Assembly (NCBI GenBank): GCA_965112735.1
Contig: OZ218964.1
Location: 1,550,001 to 1,614,000, forward strand
Length of the DNA: 64,000 nt
Direction of reading: 5' to 3'
Source of the DNA: Phaeosaccion multiseriatum
Taxonomy: Eukaryota; Ochrophyta, other classes
Part shown: in pieces, positions 36,099 through 47,369 of the stretch
Numbering within the stretch: the first letter of the stretch is position 1
Layout: each line of letters begins with the position of its first letter
The notes under the pieces: model-generated
What the model was told of the DNA's origin: nothing
The model's database searches: none
Seen by the model: the letters and a program-made list of their open reading frames with translations, nothing else
Translations under genes and position numbers: made by a program

Positions 36099-39000
36099 TC
36101 ATTCACTCACCCTCCTGTCCGTTTCGCCACCTCCCCCTCCCCATCCTCCGTCGTCCTCCTCCCCCCTGCTGCTGCCTGCCGTCGATGGCCTCCCTCCCAC
36201 AATATCGTATCCTACAGAGCCGCTCCTCTCCCGCTCGGCAGAGTGGCGCCTTGCGTTGAAGGACGCTTCGTAGTCAGGCACATTGTTGTTGTTATTGGCC
36301 CGCCGGTACTGCTGCTGCTGCTGCTGCTGCTGCTGTAACTGCTGTAACTGCTGCTGCTGTAACTGCTGCTGTATCACCAACTGCTGTCCCTCGTCGCCTC
36401 TCGGAAACGGGCCCGGCGTGGCGTTGGTATTGGCATTGGCGAGGGTGTTGGCTCGAAGTCGGGCCTCTGCTTCTTGCCTCATGTTCTCCTCGTCCGAGCC
36501 TGCACCGGTGCTGCTGGTAGTGGTGGGTGGGGGCGCAGACGACGCAGAGGAAAGAGGGGGCTTAAACTACGGGTGTACCACACACCCTTCACACACACAT
36601 ACTGCTAAGAGTCGTACAAAAAAAAACATTATCCACTGAAATTTCACGGGGGCAGGTGTCAGTCTAGCAAACGTACGACCCTTAAACAATACGCACATAA
36701 ACCGACACACACACTTACTGATGAATCTCGGGCTCTGGACGTTGCTGCTCGAATTGCTCTGGCGGGCCCTCATGCATGTCCATACCCGATCCATTGACGC
36801 AAATCACTTCGCGCCGCTTGCCCGTCATCTCAAACACCTTGCCGAGGAGCCCTTTGGTGTTTGCCTCCTGTGGGGGGAGGGGAGTGGGGCGGGGCGGAGG
36901 GACGAGCAGACGATGAGTAGAGGGAAAACAGGGGAAGCAAGGAAGGTAGGGAAAGGAGCAGTAGCCCAATGCATGAGTGTCGTTGTGTGTGGGTGCGTGT
37001 GCATCGCCTGTGTCGGGCCCGATATAGTATGATATCGGGGTGCCGAGTTGGACAAGACCGGAACGCGTGGGGTGTCATGCCTCGGGCTCTACATAGAGCA
37101 ATACATCGGGCATATCGGGCATATCGGGCCCAACATAAGGGCATCTCGGGCCCGAGAATACACACACCCCCATGCGTTCCACTTTCTGCAACTCGAACCC
37201 GACAAAGGGCATCTCGGGCCCGACCGCTCCGATGTCGGGATTTGGCAGCTGTGTCGCGCTCCAAAGTATGTGTGTGGTGTGTGTGTGCGTGTGTGCATGT
37301 GCATGTGCGTGTGTGTGCGTGTGTGTGTGTGTGCGCGTGCGTGTGCGTGCGTGCTCCCAAGGGGGGCAGAGTAGATGTTGAAAGCAGAGGGGAGGGGAGG
37401 GGGAAGGGGAAGGGGCGTATTAGCCCATCCTACCTGCTGGTCCGTCTTAGGCAGAAGGTGATGCCCATCCTCCGGCGGGCCGGGCAGCAGGCTCTTGATG
37501 AGTGTGTGTATGGAGATGTAGCCCGTGCCCTCGGGATCGTACTTTGCAAACACATGCTCTACTAGTTCGGGCTCCATTACAATGTCGCAGCGTCTGGGGA
37601 CGAAGGTGTGGAGAAAGGTGGGGTGGGAGTGAGGGGTGGGGTGAGGGGTGGGGTGAGGGGTGGGGTGAGGGGGGGTGCGTGAGCGGGGGCCGGGTTGGAG
37701 GCCGGCATGGGCAGGCATATGGGCAGGCAGGCAGAGTGTCGACGATTCCATCCCTCTGCTTGCTGAGAGCAGGGTTGGGGGGTGCCTCCAACTGAAACAA
37801 GCCTTCCTTAATGACCAGTTCATGTGCTTCCTTCCTTCTCACCGAAATACGACGAACTGGAGCCCCTCCCTGTCCAGCCTGCTGCTGTCGTCGGAGGATG
37901 GGTTGGAGGAGCGCATGAGATTGATGGCGCTCTTGTAGATGAAACGGCTGCCGTCCTGATTGCTCTTGGACATGATCTGAGCGGAAAGGGAAGGGGAGGA
38001 AAGGGGAGGGGAGGTCAGGGTTTTTGCATACACAACACACACGTATGAACCCGCACACACCTACGCACATACGCACACACCTTATTGGCAAGCTCAACCT
38101 CAAACTTGCCAAGGTCCCATTGCCCAGCTTGGCCCTTCCAGCTCTCCGCCTATACAATACATAGTAAGGAGCATGGGGTGGGAAGATCAATAAGTCAGAG
38201 GAGGGGGAGGGGGGGGGGTTACGATTAGCAGCGGCGTTTTGTAGCCAGCGCTGTGCTGGTGACGATTGTTCCTCTTACGTAACATCCGCTTTATTGCCTT
38301 GTGGATCGATCGTTGGAGGGGTTTGTGAGAGCAGCGATCGATTCCGTTTGACCCTGTGACTCTGACCCTGACCCTGACCCTGACCCTGACCCTGACACTG
38401 ATCTTGACGCTGACCTTCATGGGGTCCTTCTTCATCGGTGCCCTGTTGGCCAGCATGAACTCGTAAGTCTCTCTGCCCTCGAACCACGGCTCTGCAGGGG
38501 CGGCTTTGCCTACCAGTCTTGTCACAAAGTCTCGTAGATTCAAACTGCGAGGCAATGAGGCAAGGAAGGAAGGAAGGAAGGAAGGAGGGAGGGAGGGAAG
38601 GAAGGAAGGAAGGAAGGAAGGAAGGAAGGAAGGAAGGAAGGAAGGAAGGAAGGAAGGAAGGAAGGAAGGAAGGAAGGAAGGAAGGAAGGAAGGAAGGAAG
38701 GAAGGAAGGAAGGAAGGAAGGAAGGAAGGAAGGAAGGAAGGAAGGAAGGAAGGAAGGAAGGAAGGAAGGAAGGAAGGAAGGAAGGAAGGGAAGGGAAGAG
38801 AAGAGAAGAGAAGAGAAGAGAAGGGAGGTACTTTAGCACTTGGTAGTAAGAAGGCACATGAAACCAGAAGGGGAAGACTGGCGGACTTTGCAGAGGGGCA
38901 GGAACACCGTGCTGAGGCACTTATGCAACCAACTAGCGAACGAGCTGGACTAACTGACTGACTGACTGACTTAGTAGCTGGACTCACTGACGGACAGAGT

Positions 39001-40425
39001 GACTGACTGGCTGACTGACTAACTCGATGGACTGACCGACTGGCTGACTGACTGACTGACACCACACCCCAGGTGCTGACTCAATCACTCAATCAGTCCC
39101 TCCTTCCCTCCCTCCCTCCCTCCCTCCCTCCGTCCCTCACCTGCCCTTTCCGTCGGGGTCGTATTTTTGAAACACGAGGTCGAGTTCATTCTCGCTTAGC
39201 ACGATGGAAAACTTGTCGTGCATAAGCTCGTAAAAGCGCCGCCGAGGGATGAGCCCGTCCTTGGCAGAGTCCAGAAAGAGGCGGTAAGCAGACTGCACTT
39301 CGTAACTGCCGGTGGCCGCTGCACGCTGGCGAATCTTCTCGACGATCTGTTGACAAGGAGGGGAGGTGGAAGGTGGAAGGTGGAAGGGGGAAGGTGGAAG
39401 GTGGAAGGTGTGAGGTGTGTGGTGTGTGGTGTGAAGGTGGATCCATGAAAGCCCGCCCCCCCCCAGGCTCTCTCCCTCTTTCCTCTCTCTCTCCTCTACC
39501 GACTCTGCAGCACCCCTCTGCCGCAGCGCTCTCCAGCAGGGCAGTGCTCACTTACATTGAATTCGATCATGGGCAAATCCCACACCACCCCGTCTGGCCG
39601 TACACCCAACTGCAGCACCATCTGTGAGGAGAGAGGGAGAGGGAGGGCGAGGGATGTGCGAGAGTGAGTTTGTGTGTGTGCGAGAGAGAGAGGGGGGGAT
39701 AGAGAGAGGGAGAGCGAGAGGGAGAGCGAGAGAGGCAAGTAGAGGCTCATGGGGCGCTCAGCAGCCAGCGGTGGAGGGGGGGGGGGTCCGCACCTTTTCT
39801 GGCGCGTTCTTTCTGTAACCGAACATGTCCGTACTGTTTCTCTTGCTGAACCACGAGTCTCCAAAGCCGGGCGGCACCAAACTGCGCATAAGCTCGCAAA
39901 TCTCGGCCTTTCCCGTGTCTATCGTGTGTGTGGGAGGGGGCAGAAGGGAGAAGGGGCAAGGAGGAAGGAAAGGCACATAGAAGCGAGGGTGTAGGCACAG
40001 TAGTTAACAGCACAGTATTGAGCCTTAAGGACAGCACATACGCGTGACAACAAGGGCCAGTGATTGGTACTACACAAACAAAAATACACACACCACACAC
40101 ACACACACGCACGCACGCGCACACATACTTGCACAGCCCGGCTTCATGATTTCAAAGAGCCGCTCCACCTCCTCCTTGCTGATCTCCAGACCGAACTTAA
40201 TTCGACAGATCCTCCGAAACTCTTCAAAGCTTTCGTAACGAGAGAGAGAGAGAAAGAGAGGGGGGGGGGGTGGGGGGGAGTGCCGCAGTAGCAGTTGCGG
40301 TACAGTAGCAGCAGTCGAGGGGGCAGAGGAATCAGAGAAAGGAGAGGAAGCAGAGCAGGAGAGGAGGGGATGAGAAGAAGAGGAGCGTGCCGCCCGATGC
40401 AAGCCCACTGCAGGCCTTCAGACCA

Positions 40426-40488
<63 letters not shown>

Positions 40489-42200
40489 CCAACGCGCCCG
40501 CCCACATGTGCCTCCTCCCTTCATCCCTTTGTCCTTTTTCCTTCATGTTCGTACGTAATCATGTCGTTGACCCTGTGCGGCAGCTCCCTCCGAAAGATCT
40601 TACACGCCTCAAGGTATTGGTAGCCCGCGTGACCCTGCTCGGGAAGGGGGCGGGGGCAGGGACAAGCAACGGAGAGGGTAAGGACTCACTCACATGCTCA
40701 CTTACCCACGTGCTCACTATCCCACTCACTCACTCACACACACACACACACACACACACTCACGAACTCATGAACTCACGCAAGCACGCACGCTCTCACT
40801 CACTCACGAACGAACGAACGAACGAACGAACTCACTCAGTCCCTTTACGGCCCTCCCTCGTTCCTTCTTTCCGTCCTTGCTTCCCTCACCCTCTCCCCTC
40901 CTTTCTTCCACCCAAAAGGGAAGGTCAGCTCCTCCCTCCTCATCCCCTTCCCTAAGGAGTGAAAGCAGTAAAGCATTCGCCTTCCCACGCGTCTCCTCCC
41001 CTCAAGCAACAAGTACAGCCGTGGCAGCAGCCTTGCACACGCACGCGCCCACATACCTGCGCGTGCTCGTTGATTTTCATGCGAAGCTTTGTGGCGAGCT
41101 TGTCCATGTTCCAGCGAAAGCCCCTCAAGCTCGTTGGAAACTCCTGCGGAAAGGGAGGGAGGGGTAAGATGAGGTGATAGACCCTCTCTCCCTTTCTTTC
41201 TCTCTCTTCCTCTCTCCTTTTCTCCCTCCCTCCCTCTCTCCCGCCTTCGTCCCTCCTCACCTTGCTGGGCAAGACGGGTTCCATCGGCGAATGTCCCGGA
41301 GTGGACTTGAAGCGGGCACTATCACTAATACGATTGTACACCACCGGCTCCGTGTACTGCGCATTCAAGAAGAACCAGCCCCCCTTGTCATGCTTCCTGA
41401 GCAGTGCCTGAATCATGTCCTTTATATTGACCCTCCACCCGTCCGCTTGTTGGCCCTTGTGCTTGTCAAAGAGAGCTTTCGTCTCCTGAGTGGTCATCTG
41501 CGTGGGGGGTGGGGGGGGGGGATTATATTGACTTACAGGAATCAAGCAAAGAATTACGTACGGGACGGGGGAGGGGGGCGATGCGTGCAGTGAGTGCGTA
41601 GAAAGCGCCTGCGTGCGTTCCGGGCCTGCTCCTCCTGAGCCTCCTGTTGCTGCTCCTCCTGCTGCTCCTCCTCCTCCTCCTCCTCCTTCTCCTCCTCCTC
41701 CTCCTCCTGCTCCTCCTCCTCCTCCTTCTCCTCCTCCTCCTCCTGCTCCTCCTCCTCCTCCTCCTCCTCCTCGTCGTCCTCCTCCTCCTCGTCGTCCTCC
41801 TCCTCCTCCTCCTCCTCCTCCTCCTCCTCCTCCTCCTCCTCTTCTTCTTCTTCTTCTTCTTCTTCTTCTCCCAGAGCAAGTAAGTTTTCTCGTCGATCAC
41901 ATGTGATCACGTACCTCTACCCCGAGCAGCGAGGAGATGCGTTCCTTGAACTCCGCCGCGTTGAGGCCCCCGTACAGATTGTGCTTGGCGTCGCACAGCA
42001 TCTTGTACGCCATTTGATACTGCACATTCAGGACACGGGGAAGCAGCACCGCAGAAGAAACAGCAGCAGCAGACGGCAGCAACAGTAGGCTAAGTCAAAG
42101 CTTGTTGGTCTGTATGAAAGCAATATTTCACATGTTATCCCTCTTTCCCAGCCGCCGTTTATGCGTGCTCCCCTTACTCCCCTTGCTCCCCTTTCCTCGG

Positions 42201-42234
<34 letters not shown>

Positions 42235-42976
42235 TTTGTGTGCTCACCTTGTAGTTCCCCTCCACTTTGCAGAGTGTCTCGAGCTTGTCACAGATCAAGC
42301 TCTCCACCTTGCTCACGTCATACTCGTAGTCAGGCACGTCGCTGCTCCGAGGTAGGAAGTTGTATCTTCGCCGCGCCTTGTCGAGCCCATGTGCCGGCTG
42401 CCGCTTGAGCGCATCAACAAAGCAGCTGTAGCTCACCGTGTCCGACTTGCCGTCTCCGTGCATGCGTTGCAGGGCTCGGATCTCATCCCACGACAGGGTG
42501 ACTGCATAGTTCTTTTGCACTCTTCGTTTGAACTGCTCTGGGCTGAGCAAGTCCTTCTCGTCATCAAAGTCCGCGGCGTGCTTGTGGGCCCGCGCGATCT
42601 CTGCCTCCCCCATGATCCGGACTCCCTTGGGTGGACTGTCCACACGGTCATGCAAGTAAAACAAGTCGTGTTGCAAATGCCAGTGGTAAAACGAGGATGA
42701 GTGCATACCATCCCTGAAGGAATGCAGTGGCATCGATGACGTAGAGCTCATCTCATTCACTCACCGTTGTGGAGGAGCTGCCCCTTGGTGCGCACCCTCG
42801 TGATGCTGTTCGTCCTCTGGCTGCATGTTGGACTGCTTTCCCGCCTCCCTCGCCTTCGCCAGCCTCTGCGGGTGCAACAGCTTAGGCTGCTGCACTTTCC
42901 TCTTCTGCCCATTATTCGCAGCCTCCGGAGCAGCTGCCGCTATTCGCGCAGCGGCAGCAGCCATCGCCCGCGGCAT
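36099..42976 (-). CDS. EF-hand repeat protein, 16 exons, 914 aa
   Basis: Exons: 42765-42976, 42248-42713, 41915-42019, 41261-41497, 41057-41143, 40555-40637, 40129-40229, 39794-39918, 39556-39621, 39141-39346, 38415-38544, 38081-38149, 37843-37976, 37434-37593, 36719-36867, 36099-36513. All are GT-AG and phase-consistent, 2745 bp. It is a chain of helix-loop-helix units. The clearest loop is KYDPDGKGSLNLRDF (about 556-570, made across a splice junction). KYDPEGTGYISIHTL (about 691-705) and LDSAKDGLIPRRRF are weaker. Other units keep helices but lose loop acids (FDDEKDLLSPEQF, TGKAEICELM). A VPDYE motif occurs near 197-201 and again near 855. The C-terminus is poly-Gln/Asn with the dispersed word read as QQLVIQQQ. 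It is probably a calcium-responsive protein. Similar multi-EF-hand proteins occur in cilia (EFCAB6-type), but the assignment is not firm. Confidence 0.78.
36369..36386 (-). repeat. Dispersed 18-bp word in the last exon of the EF-hand gene
   Basis: Exact copy on the sense strand, read Gln-Gln-Leu-Val-Ile-Gln, flanked by CAG and CAGTTA repeats. Confidence 0.95.
37013..37223. repeat. Repeated palindrome TCGGGCCCGA in an EF-hand gene intron
   Basis: The perfect 10-bp palindrome occurs at 37013-37022, 37146-37155 and 37214-37223. Partial ATCGGGC copies lie between. The middle copy extends to CTCGGGCCCGAG. Confidence 0.9.
38352..38414 (-). repeat. (GTCAGG)n array starting at a splice donor of the EF-hand gene
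   Basis: On the minus strand the intron after exon 11 begins GTCAGCGTCAAGATCAGTGT and becomes about six GTCAGG hexamers. On the plus strand this reads as telomere-like CCCTGA repeats. Confidence 0.9.
38561..38822 (+). repeat. (GGAA)n array, about 60 units, in EF-hand gene intron 10
   Basis: Almost perfect GGAA run ending in GGGAA/GAGAA units. The sense strand is (TTCC)n immediately upstream of the acceptor of exon 11. Confidence 0.97.
40428..40486 (+). repeat. (CA)n(GA)n compound microsatellite in EF-hand gene intron 6
   Basis: About 15 CA units followed by about 14 GA units. The same CA-then-GA arrangement recurs at 44213-44268 in the next gene. Confidence 0.95.
41630..41872 (+). repeat. 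(CTC)n/(CTT)n triplet array in EF-hand gene intron 3
   Basis: About 240 bp of CTC, CTG and CTT triplets between exons 3 and 4. The purine strand is the gene's sense strand. Long open frames here are repeat artefacts. Confidence 0.95.
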
Positions 42977-43420
42977 CTCCTTCTTTCTTCTCTCTCTTCC
43001 CAGTTTATTTCTTGCTGGCAGCTCTGTATCCTTACTGTAGGTCTAACCTCCCTTCTCAGTAGCAGCCATTAGACTCTCTTTTTTACGGCGATTGATTCCT
43101 GGAGAGATAGGTTTTGAGGCCACGTTCACGTTCGAAACCGTAATTGACATAGCAAACGCCGTCGTCGGAAAAGAATTTGCGTTTCAGTTTCATATTTTCT
43201 TTTTCTCCGGCCACTCACGCTCTTACTTTGCTCGTGTTGAAAGCCGCCAAGACTTCTCAACGAGTAGTTTGCATCCCCCCGCCCAGCTTACCTTTCCTCC
43301 CTCAGCTTACCTTCCCACCTTCAGCATGCCTTTCCTCCCTCCCCTCTACCAACAAGCTCCCCCTACCCCTGCACTTCACCCCCCTCTCTCTCCTCTCTCT
43401 CTTCTCTCTCCCTCTCTCGC
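42977..43420. other. EF-hand gene upstream region / 3' flank of TMEM209-like gene
   Basis: Unique sequence with a pyrimidine-rich end (43270-43420). No exon is supported. It contains the promoter of the EF-hand gene by position. Confidence 0.5.
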
Positions 43421-43832
43421 TCATGTAGCCCACAACGAGGGGTCAACGTCTGCAAAGATCCGGTCCAGCGTCTGACCCAGAGGCTTAGTGTTCAGTCTTC
43501 CATCCAGGTGCTCCTTTACGGCCCAGAAGAAGAGCGTGATGGCGTTGAAGGTGTTGAGACGACCGCCGCTTACATCCCACACCCGCTTTACAGTTACATC
43601 CTCCCCGAGAGAGAGAAGGACCTTGTAGTGGGGGGCAAGGGGAGATCCCATGCGAACGATGAGGGGGCCTGGTGTGAGGGGGGGAAAGGTGGGGAGGCGA
43701 AGTGAGGTAGTGGATTGGGAGACAAGACCGGAGTCAGTCATGTTGTCATAGCAGCAGTTGGTGATACAGCAGGAGCGGGACGGCGGACAGGGAAAGGTGT
43801 ACAAAGGAAGAGCAAACCCGAACTCCCCCACC

Positions 43833-43864
<32 letters not shown>

Positions 43865-44209
43865 CAGCCTCGAAGGAACAAAGGAAGGAAGGAAGGAAGG
43901 AAGGAAGGAAGGAAGGAAGGAAGGAAGGAAGGAAGGAAGGAAGGGAGGGAGGGAAGACGGAACGGAATAATACACCTTTGAGGTCTGCCCAGGCGGATTC
44001 GCTCTCGTCCATCGAGTCGCAAAAGTGCCTCATGAGGAAGGGGCGCTGGCCCTGATAAGAAGCTCCGATGAAGTCGTCTCCCCACCACACAAAGAAGTTC
44101 ATGAGCAGCTCGCTGTCGGAGATGCCTGCCTCGCGCCACTCCCTACCGCCCTTGTCCCACACGAAGTTACTGATGTTGCTATCCTGCGCGGGGAGGAGAG
44201 AGAAGAGCG

Positions 44210-44271
<62 letters not shown>

Positions 44272-44828
44272 AGAGAGAGAAAGAGAGGAGGGGAGGGGTG
44301 GGCAAGAGGCAGAGAAGGAGTGAGAGATGGGGAAGAGGTGGGGGGATTGGAGTTGGGGGTAGTAAATATCCCCCCCTTCCTTCCCCTCTCTCTCCCTCTC
44401 CCTCTCTTTCTCATCAACCCACCTCCGCCAGGGTGAGAATCCTCTTCATGGCGTACTCCGGCTTATGCCCCCCTCCCTTCACAGCGCCCTCCAAATGGCG
44501 GTACATGTGAAAGAGGTCCACCGTCCCCCCCCACATTCCCTTGAAGGGGCTCACAGCCACCCGTCGGCGCTTGTCCTCTTGGTAACGCTCAATGTCAAGC
44601 AGTGAGAACTGCATCACCCCTCCGTTCTCGGTGGGGTACGGTTGCCTGTGGGGCGAGGGGTGATACAACGGGGGTTAGGAAGACGTCGAGGCAAGCAACA
44701 AGCAAGTCAAAGGGGGTGCGGAACAAAGAAATGCTTTTTCGAGCTGAGCGGCAGAGGGAGCAGCTTATGTGGAGCAGGCTGCAGAGCCGCCAGCGCAACA
44801 GAGGAGCAGCAACAACAAGAACAACAAG

Positions 44829-44871
<43 letters not shown>

Positions 44872-45737
44872 GCAACAGCAGCAGTAGCAGCTGCAGGACT
44901 GCGGAGGAGGAGCAGCAGGAATGCAGAGGAGGAGCAAAGCAAGGGGCCTACTCAACCTGCTCTACTCTTCTCACCTCTTGGCCTCGTACTGCAGCAGGGC
45001 CCTAGACACCCCCTGCTTCTCCAAGGCGTCAATCACCCAATTCAGCCTCTTTTTGTAGTCCAGTAACTGCGTCCCCAGCCACTCGCGTGTATTGTCCGAA
45101 TACTCCTGAAACACCTGGAATATGCCCAACTCGTGTAGCAGGCGCGTGTGCGCATCTGCCATCTGTTGCATGGTGTTGCCATCGTCCAGCCCACTCCCTC
45201 CGTAGTATCCATAGTATCCAGGTCCTCCGTCCTCTCCCCCGCTCTCTCCACCTTTCCCCAAGTCCTCTTGTCGCCGATACACGCGGTAGCTCGACGCTGC
45301 GCTGCTGTCTGCCAAGGGCCCTTGCATGTACTCCTGCGTCTTGGCCATCTCATCACCTCCGTAGTAGCCGCCGCCGAAGCCTCCTCCTCCACCTCCTCCA
45401 CCTCCTCCTCCTTCTCCTCCACCACCACCACCACCACCTTCTCCTCCTGACGTTCCGGTCAGGCTCATGCTTGTACTGAGATGCTGCCTGTTATACCCTC
45501 CCCCCTCTCCCGCTCCTCCCCATCTGCTGACAGGTTCTGGAGCCGACGCCCTTCTGTTGGAAAGGCCCCTGTACCCCCCGTCGCCTGGCCCTGGCCCTGC
45601 CCCGCCTCCTCCACCACCACCCTCTGTCGCTGCTCCTGAAGCCGCCGCAGGAGTCCTCCCTCGCACGTGTTGGCTGACGGCGCCGTTAAACGCTCGCTCG
45701 TACGAGCTAGATGAGCGATATCGCAAACTGAACACAC

Positions 45738-45783
<46 letters not shown>

Positions 45784-47193
45784 CGCACACACGCACATAA
45801 CAGGGGAGAGAGTGTGTGACGCGTAGGTTGAGGACGAAGAGTCGGGCGGGGTAGAGTCAGCACGGATGGCAGAGGGAGGAGAGAGGGGTGACAGAATATG
45901 CATTGACTTACAGGAATCAACTTCAGAAGTATGTATGAAAAAAAAACGGCATAGGGGTGGAATGGAAGAGGAATGATTGACTCACCTTGTCGCTTTGACC
46001 AACCTCTCCTGTTCCACTGCGCGGCTACCCCCTCTGCCATTGGCACTGCCCCGGCTGTTGCCGCCGAAGCGGCTGAGCCCACGGAGCCCGCTCACGTAAT
46101 CTCTCACGCTTGCTCTTGCCCGTGCCCCACCACCTCCGTAATGCTGCCACGGCTCCTGCTCCAGCTGCTCCTGCTCCTGCTGTCTCGCAGAGACAGAGGC
46201 CCTTCCACCACCACTACTTGTACCACTACCACTACTACTCAAGCTGCTGCCCTCTCCGCTGATGCCGAGGAGCTGACTCCGCCTGCGAGACATGCTCTGA
46301 AGGGCCTTGGCGCTTTCTTTGGGCACTCGTGTCAGCCACGCGAAGATGGACTTTTCGAGGGCCCACCGCGCCGCAAAGAGGAACACCGCCTATGGAGAAG
46401 GAGGGGGGGGGGGAATACGCAAGACGGGGGGGGGCGTAGGGGAGGGAGAGAAGAGACGTGACGACCCAAGGAGGAGGAGGTACGTTGGCAGCAGCTCAAG
46501 AATGGGGTTGTGAGAGAGGAGGGTTCAGTAAGAAGACGTTGAGCATCTCGGCTCATGGGGAAGGATGACTTGCCCCAATCGAAGGCCCTCAGAGAAAGGC
46601 TACGCGAGAGCGTTTAGAGACAGAGGGAGAGACAAAAGAGGGTGGGGGCTGTCTTCCATTGGATGAGCAGATTGCCAATGTTTCTCGCGAAAGTACAATA
46701 TTCCAATGCTATATCATACTCCAGTGGTGAGCTCGCGTGCCTCTTACCAGTTCTACCAGCACTAAACCCAAGTTTGCCTCTGTAAAGTCCGTCGCACCCG
46801 CAGACCCCGAGTCATCGCTCTTCGCCACCTCCTCGCTCTGGCGCTGCTGCAGAGTGGGAAGGAAATAGCGAGCCAGCGTCTGCGTGTATAGCTCGAGGAG
46901 GATGATGGAGGAAAGCGCCCAGAGGACGCAGCTCCACAGGACGAGCCGCAGCCTCTCTTGGCGGACTCTCTGCAAGTGAAAGGCAGCAAGAGAATCATGT
47001 CAGTGTGGCCCAGAGGAAAGACACGTGCAGTGTCGTCACGAGACACTTGAGAGGGAATAGCTTGGAAGGGCAAGAAGGGGGCACAGCACAGAGGCCAGAG
47101 AGGGAGGAGGAGACGACGACGAGGAGGACAAAGGCCGTTTGAATCCCATTCACTCACCTCGAGGTCAAGCAACAGGGCTTCGCTATCATTCAT
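43421..47193 (-). CDS. TMEM209-like nuclear-envelope membrane protein, 697 aa
   Basis: Exons: 47158-47193, 46748-46969, 45986-46389, 44975-45727, 44423-44645, 43976-44183, 43421-43668; GT-AG, phases agree, 2094 bp. Two hydrophobic helices near the N-terminus (RLVLWSCVLWALSSIILLEL at about 20-40; ANLGLVLVELAVFLFAARWA at about 77-96) match the layout of animal TMEM209. A long Gly/Ser/Tyr-rich disordered stretch follows. The C-terminal half carries family-like pieces: LLHELGIFQVFQEYSDNTRE, WVIDALEKQGVSRALLQYEA, PYLTENGG-type and DSNISNFVWDKGG. The final block, APHYKVLLSLGEDVTVKRVW to NTFNAITLFFWAVKEHLDGR, corresponds to the human PPYYQ...NNMFHAILMFLY segment. TMEM209 is linked to nuclear pores in animals; the role here is by homology. 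The start MNDSEALLLDLE is the only in-frame Met in exon 1. Confidence 0.75.
43752..43769 (+). repeat. Dispersed 18-bp word in the last TMEM209-like intron
   Basis: Exact CAGCAGTTGGTGATACAG followed by CAG, antisense to the gene and non-coding. Confidence 0.95.
43866..43955 (+). repeat. (GGAA)n array in TMEM209-like intron
   Basis: About 20 GGAA units beside a CAC/CAA triplet run (43825-43866), next to the donor of exon 6. Confidence 0.95.
44811..44880 (+). repeat. (CAA)n triplet run in TMEM209-like intron
   Basis: About 20 CAA triplets with AAG and CAG interruptions, between exons 4 and 5. Confidence 0.95.
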
Positions 47194-47369
47194 CGGCACT
47201 AACAGCTGCTTCTGGCAGTCCTGCTTACGTTGCACCGCTATTCTCGGTCGTTCTCCTCCCTCCTCGCCCCGTCTGCTTGGCTCTCTCAGTCCCCCAAGGC
47301 ATACTAAAAAATAAAACTAAAATTCCCCCCCCCCCCCAACCCGCCCATTCGCGTCGTTGTGCTCGCTCG
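47194..47369. promoter_or_regulatory. Divergent 176-bp spacer, TMEM209-like / DUF2009
   Basis: The two start codons face away from each other with 176 bp between. An AAAATAAAACTAAAATT stretch followed by a poly-C run (about 47325-47338) lies within. It is a likely bidirectional promoter by position. Confidence 0.55.

Noticed and set aside
38352-38400. Interstitial telomere
   Set aside because: The hexamer is continuous with the donor-derived GTCA sequence of the intron, so a telomere origin is not needed.
38187-39065. Minus-strand open frame of 292 codons with Leu-Pro-Ser-Phe repeats
   Set aside because: Mostly the (TTCC)n intron repeat. Only 38415-38544 is a real exon of the EF-hand gene.
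41523-41910. Arg-rich and Glu-rich open frames, a possible acidic protein
   Set aside because: Triplet-repeat artefact inside an EF-hand gene intron; both strands and several frames are open.
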